64,000 nucleotides of DNA from Owenia fusiformis. Its lineage: Eukaryota; Annelida; Polychaeta; Sabellida; Oweniidae. The position numbers were made by a program, and so were the translations under genes. The stretch is from assembly GCA_903813345.2 (NCBI GenBank), contig CAIIXF020000003.1, positions 23,825,248 through 23,889,247 of the forward strand, read 5' to 3'. The first letter of the stretch is position 1; each line of letters begins with the position of its first letter. Below, piece after piece: positions 40,201 through 55,200 of this stretch. The notes under the pieces were generated by a model. It was not told where the DNA came from. It did not search any database and saw only the letters and a program-made list of their open reading frames with translations.

Positions 40201-43200
40201 CCACCACATCAGAGTCTAGAGTACCGACAATTGTCGGTACTCTAGCCTTTACGTGAAAAATAAGGTTTTTTGATCAAAACAAGCAATTTACAAATATTTT
40301 TGAGTAAATATACCTTTCCATAAGTATTCCACTTCCTGCTATCATGTGCATTTTTAATTTTGAGGCTTTTTGTGAGGCTAGACCAGTGACAGAGTCTAGT
40401 TGTCTAATCAAGTCATTTGAAAAGCCATGATGCACATTTGAAGATGTAGATTTGTCAAAATATTGGCATCGGCTTTCAATGGTATATCAGAGGATAGTGA
40501 AGCCCATTTTGTTATTGACAATGGCCCGTGACCTCTAATGCCAAAATCATGAATCCATTAAAACCTTGGATGCAAGAAATCACAAGATTGCATCATGCAT
40601 CATTACGGATAGGATGTCTACTAATAAGCTGATTTTATATAGGAGGTTATGAAAGAAAAATTCCCATTACATTTCTTTTATGGCATTCGCGTATATGTCT
40701 CGTGATCTGATCGGGAAATAAGCACAAATACTTGTAAGGCGTAACTCATCAGCTTTTATGAATATCCAATTATCTTACATATGTTATCAGGGCAGAATAG
40801 AAAGATTGAGGTAAGAATTATTATCCTATATCATTTAGGGTCTGTGTTATCTCGGGTTTGTATGACAGCCAATTCTGGATAATCATGATAAAGATATATA
40901 CATTGTTTTGAAAAATGTCAATATTTTTCTCTACTTTCATGACTCTTGATCCTTGATTTATATGATTGATTATTTCTTGTAATCTTAACTTTATGGTAGT
41001 TAGGTCCGAGTTTCATAGTCGTGCAGTTTTGTTATGACCCCAAATTAGATTGTGAGTTTTAATCAATTGTTTCATTAATCATTAAAAAAGCATAAAATTG
41101 GGGAATTTTGCAACTGTTTCATGGATGATTTTTAATTATTTTGCCTGATGCTTTCATTTTGCTTTGCCTATTGTAAGAAATTCTAATGAAATCTAATGTA
41201 TACGCATTTCAATTGTTCTACTCCTACACCTAGGCCTACTGTATAAGACCATATATAGGAACTCTTACGAACACATCCAGAATTTACGATTCGATAGCTC
41301 AGCTATGAGGTTCCCCTCTTTTCCAAACCCCTTAACCCAGTTTATCATAGAGCCAAAAAGATCATTTAAGAAAAAAAAAATTCAAAGTAATCAGGGGGCA
41401 TTTATAGAAACTTCTTCAAGTTAAGAATTCATAAAATCCATTGTTCTCTAACTGCGACGTTAATATATCCATGGTTATTACAACAATTGATTTACGAATT
41501 CATAACTTTAAAAAGTTTCTGTTAATGACCCCCCTATTATTTCCCCTGAATTTTTTGTCTGATTATGTATTGTATGAATGTACTGAGATGAATCCAAACT
41601 AGTGCAATAAATACTTTCTGTTATGAATGCAGTTGTATCAACCCTCATTTTAAGTTACATAGCACATAACCTATCATTTCCACTGGTTTTCTTTTACCTG
41701 GATCGATCATTCTGCATTATTTATTCAAAAGTAGAGGCATTTTATGACTACCTCAGACACATGATTCAATTGAGTGAATGATCCGAGAAATGTTTCTCTA
41801 CCTCAGTGTTCTTGCTAGAATTAAAAACTCAGTTATGAACTAACTCAAAACTGGCTATTTTACTAAGAATATTTGAACTTATTTTCTATATGATTTCACA
41901 TACATTCCTAAAATCCCCTCATAATAGACTATAGACAGAAAAATGACAGCATGCACGCATGTTTGTAGAATATGGTAGGGCCGGAATATATTGAGACAAT
42001 TATGGCAAGAGTCACTAATTTCATGATCTTTCAAATATTTCAATTTGGATTAACGCAAAATATCATTGGAATGTTACTACATGATCTTGTTGACATGTGG
42101 ATTGTGATTGAACATTAAAATTGTGATCGTTAAAAAGTAAATCAACCTAATATTTATAGTATTTTTAACATTGTGTCATTGGGGGTTTAGCCTGACCTTT
42201 TTAAAGAGAACTTGAAAATCTTGAAAATTTTATAAAAAAAACCTTTGCAAATCAAATCAAGAAAATTTCATAAAGAAATCAAATATACCATCAAATAGAA
42301 GAAAATTAGTATCTTTGATGATGGAAAATGCAATATCCTCAAATCAAAGCTATTTAGCATACCCTCTATTGAAAACCTACAATGGCACAATGATTAAAAT
42401 TTTGCAAAACCAGAAGATTCTTCTGAAACAAAAACTTTCTTTCCTGAGAATGATGTACATTACCAGTTTGATATATTATATATGTTCATATAATCAATAA
42501 ATTCAAAATGATTTGTTTTTAGCCATTTAGATCAATACTGCTTACAATGTGATTTAGTAAAATGACTACATTGTTAAACCTGTATCAGAGTTTTTCTTAG
42601 GGTTCTAGTTTTTCACCTTCATTAATGACACATGATGTTTATAAAACTAGAATAGCTATAGGTTATCATGATATCCAACAGTATACCTTGGCATTGTAAA
42701 CAATTTCATTAGGGAACATCTTAACAATCTTTGTTGTTCTCTAAAGCCAAGGTTAAGAGGCAAACTTGTAGCATTGTACCCACAAACACTTGCAGCCTTG
42801 CACCCATAAACCCTTGCAGCAGTATACTCATGGGTACTTGCACCCGTGAACAATTGCAGCAGTGTACTCATGGGTACTTGCACCCTTGCACCCATAAACA
42901 CTAGCAGCATTATACTCATGGATACTTACAGCCTTGTACCCATAAACACTACAACTGTATACTCATAGATACTTGCAGCCTTGCACACATAAACACTTGC
43001 AGCCTTTTACCTATGGGTACTTGCAGGCTTGCACCCATAAACACTTGCAGCAGTGTACTCATAGATACTTGCAGCAGTGTGCTATGGGTACTTGCGCCCT
43101 TGCACCTATAAACACTGACTGTGTTGTACTCTTGTGTCAGCATGACATTTGATGTTTATAAAACTAAATAGCCCTAAGTTACAATATCTAGCAGCATACC

Positions 43201-46200
43201 TTGACATTGTAAACAACTTCAAAAGGGAATACAGTGATCTCCCCGGCATTAAAGCAAGTGGGCGCAGTACCCACCTGAGATTTTGAAAATAGGCTTGCAC
43301 CCACCTGAAAATCCATTTGCACCCAGTTTAAAATGAGTAAAATCATGAAAAATTGGCATATTTTGACCAATTTTGATCTGAATTGTGAAAATGAGAATTT
43401 TGCACCCACTTGAGAAAAAATCCTGTGGAGATCACTGGAATATCTCAACAATCTGTGTTGTTCTCTATGTTCTAATGCCAAGTTTAAGAAGCAAATTAGC
43501 CATATCCCAAGCATTGAAGTAATTTTTAGCCTTGTACCTATGGAAACTTCTGTAGCTTTGCACTCTTTAACACTTGCAGCATTATACTCATGGGTACTTG
43601 TAGTTTGGCACACACAAACACTTGCAGCCTCATACAGGGTGTCCAAAAAAAAACAGGACCGTAAGAAAGTTGAATAACTCGGTCAATTTTGCATATTTTG
43701 CCTTGAAATTTAAGAATTATTTACTTCATTCAATGTGAATTTTGTTCTGAAGGTTTGATGATAATCTGTCTATTGCGTCAAAAACTACAGTCCTTTACAA
43801 AACATGCTCAAAGTAGGCACTTCTCTCTATGCACAAACGAATCCTGCGAACAAAGTTGTTAATGACCCTTACCTATACACATTAATGTGGATGGTAAATA
43901 TTGGGGTAGTTATTGCCCTCTTAAGATTGTTAGGGGCCTGTCAGTATACACATTGGCTTTGAGAAATCCTCAAAAATAGAAATTTGGGGGATTTAGATCA
44001 GGCGAATGAGCTGCCCATATGGTTTGCATTCTGCAACTGATGAGCTGACCACCAAAGCATTGCCTAAACCATTTCAGCATATCATTTGCAGTGTTGGGGT
44101 GGTATTGGCTTGTTGAAACCACTGCTTGATTATCTCCTTAGATGTCCCCTCTGGTGCTTAGTGACCTCCAAAACTTGGTGAGAACTTACTGGTCCTTGTT
44201 CATGGTGATAGCAAGTCCCCCAGTCACCTTCGAACCAAAATAGACTGATGATTCCATGTTTCCTCATTGCCACCCAGGGAGTGCATTGTTCAGAATGCAA
44301 TGGATGCTGTAACCCTTCATCAGGAGGATGTAAGCCCCAGTAGCAATTGTTCTTGGAACAAACTTGTCCATTCAGAAAGACATGTGTGTAGGAGGATCAT
44401 CAACAGCTTTGTTCGCCGGATTGAATTGTGCATAGAGATGAGATTTGCACATTTTGGGCATGTTTTGTAAGGAGCTGTAGTTTTTGACTCAATTGGTAGA
44501 TTATTATCAAACTTTCACAACAAAATTCACATTGAATGAACTAAATAATTCTGAAATTTCAAGGCAAAATGTGCAAAACTGACCGAGTTATTCAACTTTC
44601 TTACGGTCCTGTTTTTTTGACACCCTGTACCTAGGCACTTGCAGCCTTGCACCCGTAAACACTTGGATCATTGTACTTATGGATCAGAAAATGAGAACGA
44701 CAGTGAAAAGTATAGAAAATTAGTATAGCATGGAAGCAGTTGTAAAATTACTCAAAATAATCTGTGGTATTCATATCAATTGTTATGTTGAAGTATTGTA
44801 TGTATGTTGCAGAGTGGACTGAGCTTCCATGTGTACGACCAGCTGAGGTTTGCTAGAGAAGTGCTCCCTCTATATTTCAAACATGGAAACATTGCCAGCT
44901 TTATCCGTCAGCTAAACATGTGTAAGTAAATCAACATTGGTACAAGATAGTGGTGCATTATTAGTTCATGACTTAACTTCTAATATGATATCAGTTTCAG
45001 AAATATTTCATGACTCATCAATTCTGGTGCAGTATTAGTTCATGACTTCACTTCTACTATGATTATATCATTTTCTGAAATATTGCATGACTACATAATG
45101 TTTATTATGAAGATGAGAGCATTTATTAGTCTGAAGCTCTTCATCTGTAATTTTTGCATTAAGAAGATTTCATTTGTTTTATGGCACATTGATTCATTCA
45201 CAAAATGTGTATTGATTGATGTAAACTCATTTACCAGTATTTTTGTGTACCAAAATACAGACTGGGCCAGAATAGTAAAAAACATTAAAATATTGATTTT
45301 TGGCCCATCTTATAACCATTTGCCATACCTTTATTTGCCCATACACAAAAACGGTAATTTCTCATATTATTTAATGCAAGTTTTAAAGCACATCTTCCCT
45401 ATGTATGTGTATCTTTGTACATTCATTTCACAGATGGATTCCGCAAGGCCCTAAATGTTGATGTTGGCGTGAAAGTGGAGAGTGATAATCTGGAGTTCTA
45501 CCACCAATACTTTCAGAGAGACCAGGAACACCTGCTGGAAAACATCAAACGAAAGGTAGCATACAAACAGATAGACGATAGCTCAGTCATAGATCACTGG
45601 AATTTTTATAGAGCCAAGCAAAATCCAATGTTTTTGTTGAAAATCTCACAGTTTTCATCCAAATCTACTTAAGCGGTATTTCTGTTTGCTTACATGTTGA
45701 AACTTTGGAACGTCCACTTTTCTATCTACCTGTTTAGTCCGGTGGCCAAGAAGGAAGGGGTCGTTTTAGGGTATAAAGTTTTTTTCTTTGCATATTCTGA
45801 TAGTACTTGACATTCTTGAGTAAATTAAACAATCTGCAAAATTTTATAGGTTGAGCATTTTTTTCCGCTGACTCAGCAAATTTTTTACTTTATTTTTCAA
45901 TTATTCTAATTTATCTCACTGAAAAATATATTGTGAGGTTATATTAAGCACTTATTTAACACAGTCCTCTTCAAAACTCGACAAATGCATAAAATTAGAA
46001 TGTCTTAAAAAGTGCTGAGTCATCATTTTTTCTAATAATTGTTTTTTGCAGATTTATATCGATAATCTTAGAAAATCCAAGTTTTAAGATCAATATTTCA
46101 CAAACTAATGCATTTGTAGGCAAAGGCAAATTGCTTTTAATTGGTTATTATCCAAGACATAGAGTGAAGTCCTCCACCCATTCGTCTGTTGTAAAGATGG

Positions 46201-49200
46201 CCACCACTTTAAAAATGACGGGACTATTTCGCGAAAATATTAAGTCTTTCTTTTTAAACCAAAGTACTGAATATTTTTTATTTAAATTTTGGTAGTATAT
46301 TCACAACATCCATCTTTTCCACATATATTCTATGTTTTTCACCCTGCCCCCCCCCCCCGGGCTGAGTATAGGAGGGAGGGCGTGGGGAAAAAGAAATTTT
46401 CATTAATTTTGAGATCTTTCTGAAGTGTAGCTTTATTATACTCAAATGAAAGGCAATTTAGAGTGGATTGCAAATATTGTATCATTTTTCTGATTCAGGC
46501 CTCGAAAAATTCAAAATGGCTGCCTAATGTAGGATTACACAATAATTTCCTGATCCATTCAAAGTATGTCTGTATGGCCGAGAGGGCTTGAGCGCCAGCA
46601 CGTTCAAACTAGGCAATTAGGTGCTGTAACCACGAGTTTGAGACGTGTGTGCTCCTTGTGTTTATTCATTTATACTCAAATTGAAGTAGATAACAATCAT
46701 TGTATTGTTTCTAGAGTAGAAATTCGCTATTACTCAGAGATTTCTTCAAAGTAAGGCTATATTATACTATATTTAAGAAATATAGACTGAAGAGCAGGTG
46801 TTATATCAACGATAACACCATGCAGGGCTAGGTACAAATGTTTTATGTACCCCGAACGACTGAAGGGAGTGAAGTGTTCGAAAGCTTTTGTGCCTAGCTC
46901 TATCATATGGGGTGTACGTATCCTAGCTTATTAGATATGGCATTGCATGCTCTAAATATTTAGATTTTAAGTCAAGACACAATACTTTAGTGATCAAACT
47001 GCTAGGTCAAGGTTATACTTGTAAAAGTTTAAGAAATACTTTCTGGTCTTTGCTGAAAAATACAAGTCATTAATTTCGAAGTTTCAAGTTTTACCACTTG
47101 AGATGCTGAAGGATGTAGGAATTGTTTAAGAAATTGGCGCTGAACTCACAATTTTTTCACTTGGCACCTTTTGAGGTGGATCCCAGCACTGGCATTAATG
47201 GTTGAGAAATAGGGATCGAAACCAGCCATAGTTCTCTCCTGATGACCATTGTGAATTATTGTGTTTTATGGATTATGGCGACGGCTTTTGTGAATGGATG
47301 TTGACCCTTTGAAACGCCTATGGACTTGGAGACTGGATTTTATCTATCCCACATCATTTGAGACTGAATGCGCTATCTTATATGAGTACTTGTATCTACA
47401 ACTATTTTTGATGTTATGAGTATTGGATATCAATTTCTAATTTTTTCTTCAACATGTATTGTAATGACTTCAGTATGAATGAAATGTCCCTTGGTGTTCT
47501 AGTCTTGGATTGTGATATTGGTTCTTGAATGGCGGGGGAAAGACATTGTTTCTTGTCATGTTAGATCATGGTTTTGGGATATATGGGGTTTGTTTTTCTT
47601 GACTGGGTTGCACTTAGAGTTTGCTTTTTCTTGCTAAGTTCCATTACAACTTTTGGTCCTTTCCCTTTGGCACTCGTGCTTAGATATCTAAGGGGTGTAT
47701 TTGTCGATATTACACATTATTCGTATTACCAGGGGTAGTGTAATGTATGCCTTTTAATATCTGTCAATTTGACCAAGGGTAGAGTAGATGGTAAATAATC
47801 ACATCATGCCATATACAGATTCATGAATATATTGTAGTGTTCGTTGGGATTTGCTACTCCGTGGAGTTGTCGTTTTCTAGTTAAATAACAATTACATAAT
47901 CAACACTGTCGCTGTACTGCTATACAGTCATTTTCTCCTGAAGCGCGCCATCCAGCCATCCACATTGATGGGCTTCAAGACTTCTGATGAGACACACTGT
48001 ATGTCTTCTGGTAAAGCTCCTAAGTAATAATTCTCAACTAAATTGTGTTGATTCAAGGGCGGATGGATTGGGACAATCTGCATATTTCAAGTTTTCCAAT
48101 GAGCCCCCTTGAAATTTCTGCAATCTGCAAATGCCTTAATTGTTGGGGGTAGGGTTCGAACTTCAGTGCTGTTGTAGATTGTTTTAAGCGCTTTATATCC
48201 ACCACTGCCCTCCCAGGTGATTTTCGCTGCATGGTGAACTGATCCTGCAACTGATGGTTGTGGTTATGGTGCACAAGAAGAATACGCTATATATATCATG
48301 ATCATATTTATGATATTATATCACACTCAATTTCTGCACACCAGCTTGGTATTTACTTAACACTCGGAGGATGCTTACATTCTGTGCATTCTGATACTCA
48401 TAATTTCTGTTTCACCTGGAACAGGGCTGAGAAGTAATAAGATGTCATGGTTTATCATGACGCATTCCGTGGTGGACAGGTTGTCAGCTCAGACTGATGA
48501 GGAATCTGACAATCATAATAACTTGGTTCATTCCACCAAGTTGGTTGAATATGCTCTAGTCACACCTAATGCTATTGCTATTTTATAGAGTTGCTGATCT
48601 GTGTTAAAATTGTATATTCCATGCCATATTCATTTGTAAGATGTTTAGCTTTAATCATCATGGTCATCATTGTGCTAGGGTCGGATGGTTTCATGTCAGC
48701 CAATGGCTAGTACTTTGTTAAGGTGGCAGGCTTAACTGATTTCACTTTCATTGTAGTCAATCTGGTAAAGTATCCTCCATACTTGGGGATTTAATAGCTC
48801 AATATTCTTTTTAGTTGTACTGCCAATATCACCAATGTATGGGTTGACTTCCATCCATTCCAAAAGGACATGTTTGCTCCAAAATTGTTTAAAATTATCT
48901 GTATCAATCTAGATACAACAGCAGAAGCCTTGAACTCCAGCAGTATAGTCCCAAGCGATATTTGTAGAGGTAAATAATTGTTGATAACTAAGTTGGTGAT
49001 TCAGTAATCTCTTAGAGGGGAAAGATCACAATTGTAATTTTTCACACCTCTATGTGAAAAATACTATGTGCATGTTAGTATAGTCACATTTTCGTTTGGA
49101 TGACATTTTTTGACAAATTAGTTTTTAAAGCATCATATTTTGTATCACATGATGACTTTATAAATTGAGGTACATTGAATATAATTGCATGTGCTTCTAT

Positions 49201-52200
49201 CAAAATATGTACTATAGGTATTATCTTTTAACAAAGTTTTATTGTAATACTATGTAATCAATCTCAAACTAGATATCAGCAACTCGCACAGATATTAAGA
49301 CATACATACATTAGAGATAGAAAAGAAGTTTCACAGATTTAAGCATATGAGTGACCATTAAGGGGTTTCAAAGGTATAAATCACCAAGACAATACTATTT
49401 GAAATCTAATATAGTATCATGTAACACTACTTTGAAAAGATCTTTAAGTAATACAGAATTCCTGCTCTATGCAGCCATTTTGAATCTTAAGGCATGAATT
49501 AGGAAAAACAATACTATAACAGTGACCTGCTCTCACATTCCTTCAAATTGAATATAAAATACGCATACTTTGAAGATCACAAAATTATTGCGAAATCCCA
49601 CACTAGGCGGCCATTTTGAATTTCAGGAGGCCCGAATCAGAAAAATGATACAATATTTGCAATCTACTCTTAATTACCTTTCATTTGAGTATAATAAAGC
49701 TATACTTCAGAAAGATCTCAAAATTCCTGTTTTCCCGACCCCTCCCCCATTCACGGCCCCTTGGGGTCAGGCTGAAAACACGCAATGTATGTTAAATTAA
49801 ACCTTTGTTCTCTCTATCTCTCCAAAACACATATTTCTCAGTGGTCTAATAATTTTTAATGACTGTTAACATGTTATAACTTTCAAAGTGCCACGCCCCC
49901 TTTGAAATTAATTACATAATTATATGGTGCGATTAAAAAAAATGCTCAACATATATGATTTTGCAGATTATTTCATTTTAAAGTATACATGTGTAGCAAT
50001 AGAAAAATGCACAGAAAAAAACTTTATACCTTAAAACGACCTTTAGCCTGTCAGAGGTATTTGGCAACCGGACTAGTTGTTCCATCTGTTTGTAAACAGT
50101 TTTCAGATGAATGGAAAAAATTCTTCAAATCAATGCTTGTTTTCATTTTATCGAGTTTATGGTGGTGATTTACACCATTTGTCCAAGTTCTTATATTTGC
50201 CTCTTTTTTGAGAAATCTGATTTTTCATCGTGTTAGTCCACCAAAAGTTGCCATTTATAGTATTTGAGTGAGACATTGATGGATTGAGCCATGACACACC
50301 ACAACATTGTTTCCATCTTGTTGCAGGTGACCCAAGGTAGAGGTGAAGAGATGAAGGTCAAACAAGAGGATGTCTCAAAGGTCTTGCAGGAAGTCAGACA
50401 CATGAAGGGGAAACAGGATACCATAACAAACAAGATGGATGGTTTAAAGAGGTGAAGAATCTCTACATGCTGATTGGTTCTTTACTTCATGACATTTAAG
50501 AATATTCTTTATTGCATTAGGCTATTTTTTCGAATAATCGTGTATATGTCACACTTGCGAATTAGGGGGGACATCCCCCCCTAAGGTGGACCTAGGAAAA
50601 AAAGTTGGGCCCAAAAATTGATTTAATAATGTAATATAATGTACTGTTACTGTATTTTATTCAGGGAGAATACACAGTTGTGGCGTGAAGTGGCAAATCT
50701 CCGACAGAAGCATGTTAAACAACAACAAATTGTTAATAAGGTTTGTGCATACTTTAGTTTTCATGTTTTGCAATACAAAATACACTTGAATTTATCTTCA
50801 ACATGTATAACTCTGAATAAATTGATATTAGCTGCTCCCTCTGAAAATAATAAAAGGAACATATGAAATATCTCCAGTGAGACTCACATGACATTGTATG
50901 AAAATTGCTTACACTTTTTTGAATTCAGTTGATACAATTCCTGGTAACAATGGTATCTGCCCAGCCCCAGCCTCGCAACACATTAAAGCGACGTATGCCC
51001 CTTATGCTGGAGGATGCGCCCTCTATACCTAAGTCTGCTAAGCTGTCCAAACAAGAAGACCAGGTAAGAATCAGATGTTTAGAGTTAGAAACTGAAAATA
51101 TATTGCACAAGAGTTAAGTAAATACTGAAATAAGGTTGTGCAAGGTTTAAATACTAAAATAAGGTTGTCTGATAGTTGAACACTGAAATAATGTTATGTG
51201 AGGGTTGAACACTGGACTTATGTTATATGAGGGTTGAACACTGGACTTATGTTATATGAGGGTTGAACACTGGACTTATGTTGTATGAGGGTTGAACACT
51301 GGACTTATGTTGTATGAGGGTTGAACACTGAATCTATGTATGCAGGTTGAACACTGAAATTATGTTATGTGAGGGATGTACACTGAAACTATGTTATATT
51401 AGGGTTGAACACTGGACTTATGTTATATGAGGGTTGAACACTGGACGTATGTTGTTTGAGGGATGTACGCTGAAATTATGTTATGTGAGGGTTGAACACT
51501 AGACTTATGTTGTATGAGGGTTGAACAATGAAATTATGTTATGTGAGGGTTGAACACTGAAATTATGTTATGTGAGGGTTGAACAATGAAATTATGTTAT
51601 GTGAGGGTTGAACAATGAAATTATGTTATGTGAGGGTTGAACACTGGAATTATGTTGTTTGAGGGATGTACGCTGAAATTATGTTATGTGAGGGTTGAAC
51701 ACTGGACTTATGTTGTATGAGGGTTGAACACTGAATCTATGTATGAGGGTTGAACACTGAAATTATGTTATGTGAGGGTTGAATACTGAAATTATGTTAT
51801 GTGAGGGTTGAACACTGAAATTATGTTATGTGAGGGATGTACACTGAAACTATGTTATATGAGGGTTGAACACTGGACTTATGTTGTATGAGGGTTGAAC
51901 AATGAAATTATGTTATGTGAGGGTTGAACAATGAAATTATGTTATGTGAGGGTTGAACACTGGACTTATGTTGTATGAGGGTTGATCAATGAAATTATGT
52001 TATATTAGGGTTGAACACTGGAATTATGTTGTTTGAGGGTTGAATGCTGAAATTATGTTTTGTGAGGGTTGAACAATGAAATGAAATTTTCTTTCATGAG
52101 GCTTGTAAACTGAAATTATGTTGTATAAGGGTTGCGCACCGGAATTATGTTTTGTATGTCTTGTTATAGGCTGATGGGTGACCAATTTTTCTGTAATTTT

Positions 52201-55200
52201 AGTGGTTGAGTGCATCTCTTGTACAACCCCAATATGTGCCATTGACATGCACCATTTATGTGTTAATTTAGAATCTTGCTGAGTTGGACTACAGTGACCT
52301 GCTTGATACTTCAGCTACGGGTCCTGTCATAAAAGACGTGACAGATCAGTCTGTACAAGATAGAATAGATGTCGCCTCTCATCACCCAAAGTCAATCTCT
52401 AGAAGAAAAGTACTGATTTTTGTAGCCAATGTCATACATATTTTCCATTTTGAAATGTTCAAACTGTAAATGTATGTTTATCTAAGAGATTGAATCTCTA
52501 AGCTAAAGCAGCTATGTGATTGAAAGTACATCCAAATCGCCAAATATTTTTTTTTAATTACCCCTGAATCCCCATTTTTATTGTTTTTCAATAGAAAATT
52601 AGCTTATAGTGTTTTTGAAAGCAAAACAATAAAAAAGTGGGGTATTGTGTAAGTTTCTTCATCATTGATAATTATAAATAGGAGTTCACTGAGGGATATT
52701 ACAAGACAAATATATTTTGGGACTGGACCCGAATTATCCATTTTAGGATGGGACATTTGGGGCCGGACATAATAAATCAAATACCCGTAGTTTATAATAC
52801 ATTATGGCAGTTCGACAAGAGGCCTTAGAAGAAGGTTACCATAAGCATACCCGTCCAAAATATATTTATTTCCTGCATTAGAAGTGATACTTACCTGAAT
52901 ATATTTTGACTTTGTCTTACATTTTCGCTACAAACCTGACTTATTCTATTGTAAATATCTTGAGAAATGCAACAGAAAGTGCTGAATTGAAAGTATTTGT
53001 TTACTTGTAGCGGTCACAATATTGAGATAAAAATATGTTGTATTCACATTTCAAATAATCTTTATAACAGGAACATAGGGTGTTATGTTTGCATCACCGG
53101 GTTATTGGAGCAAAATCTTATATCAGGTGGCAAATACAGGAGAATTAGTGCATTCCAAACATAGACTGAAATTTTTGGTACTCAGGGGTTGTCCTGTCGC
53201 GTTTCTCGACCAAAATCGAGAGGGATGGGACAATATTGGGAAACCATAACATCCGTACAAGTCTAATATCCAGCTTTAAGTCATTAGCATGGAACCGTTC
53301 GCCGAGGTGTATCTGTACAAACTAAGAATTCATGATTTGCATATCATTCACAAGTTTTCAGAATGTATCGAAGATGTTTTTTTTGTATTTGATGACATAG
53401 CTTAGTGCTAGAGGAGGAATAAGCCATAGTTCAAAGTTTATTTCAAAATTACCTCTTTCGCATACGACTTTCATTTTTTTCAAATTTTACCATGTATATT
53501 TTCTTTGTACTACACTTTGATGAGATGTTTGAATTAATACATTGAACCACATGACATTTTCTTGATCTCTTTTTATACACACCGAAAATGCAATCTGATT
53601 TTCGATGCCGTTTCGGTGCCAAATTTCGGTGCCGTTTCGGCACCAAATGGACTGACTAGTCTGGTAGTAAATTTTGGTGTCGGAAGGTTTCGGTGCCAGA
53701 ACGGTGTCGAAACGGTGACGGAACAGTGCCGAATTTTTTCGATGCCGAAACGGCGTCGAATTATATTGGCTGTGTATGACACATTGTCATATATATCACT
53801 TATAGGCTTTTTAAATTTTGGAGAAAATGTCCTTTTAAGATACCCATAATTATTGTATTTTCTTTATTGTCTAGAATTTATCTTCCAACAGAAACATCAT
53901 CAAATATTTAATCATACATGTACATACATCAATAATTATATAGTAATATGTAACCTTTTTTCGACAATATGTACGACTTTTTGTTCCATTACATGTCCAA
54001 TTTTTATCATTTTTCCATGTGTATATCTAATTTATAAATATAATAGCTAGTAAATATGTTTGAAAAGATACAATAGAAATATAAATGTATTTTATTTACC
54101 ATTTTAGGGATCAAACTTAGAACCCCTTGTGATGTCATTGTCAAACAGTGTTGAATCAAACAACCTGGACATCTCAAACAACCCAGACAACCCAGACAAC
54201 GAGCCTACAACTGTAGTGAGCCTTGAGGATCTGAATGACCTGATAAATGCTGGTGCTGGCCCAACAACTTCAAATGCTGTCAGCCAATTAGATGCTAACA
54301 CAGACCTATCTCTTGATAAGTATGTGCAAGTCCTATATGACTTGAATACAAAGAACGCAGACAACAAATACGGGTTAGCTATATACTCTATAGGGATATA
54401 CTCCTGAGAAAAATATCATGGTCGTCCAGGACAATGGGGAAATGGGTTGAAGTTTTTTTTCACTTTAGAATTGATTGAAGCCAACATCTGTGTCATTTCC
54501 TTAGCACATCCACTTGTCTAACTCACCACCATGGAATCTTTTAAAAGGCCAAAATAGATTTTCATCTTTTCAATGCTTGCATCAACAAATATTTAATATA
54601 AGAATATTTTAATGGTACATTTGTACCTTCAGTTTTATACAAACACTGATTTTGAATGTAGATTGATTTTGTGAAGATCACATATTGTCGTGTTGTTTAA
54701 ATAACATAAACATGTTATTATATTCTCAATTATGGATGCTGAGACTAAAGGTTTCCCTACTACAGTGATTTGTTTCAAGGCTAGAACTGGCACAGGAGTA
54801 TGACACTCATTTATTCAGCAATCAATATACTTTACAGGAAATATACCACATATATATCACATGCTTTGTGTTCTACTGAATTTAACACCTTTAGGAATAA
54901 AGACATTACTGAATCTAGCCATTACACCATCCAGACTGGTTAGAATGAAATCCATTAAATTTTGCCATTCGCCTAATAAAACAAACCAAATAGAAAAGGC
55001 GAACCTTGCGCAGATTGTGACAATTCATACATGATTACACACTCATATAACTTTCATTGAATATTCCAGAATTGATTACACAGATGACCTGAATTACATG
55101 GACAGTGACTTGGATATGGTGAGAGACATCTTATCTGGTAATGGGGGAGGAACTTTACAATTAGACCCATCTACACTATCTGGGGTAAGTAAGCTTACTT

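Larger units (their letters stand above)
42745..44690. repeat. Minisatellite (CACCCATAAACACTTGCAGC family), interrupted by two elements
   Basis: Units built on ACTTGCAGCCTTGCACCCATA and AGTGTACTCATGGGT occupy 42775-43125, 43530-43633 and 44634-44680. The gaps are a hAT-like MITE region (43231-43437) and a foldback mariner (43634-44633), both later insertions. It is in HSF intron 1, near exon 2. Confidence 0.75.

Noticed and set aside
44267-44470. Intact transposase gene
   Set aside because: Only the degraded C-terminal tail of a Tc1/mariner transposase is present, inside a palindromic derivative.
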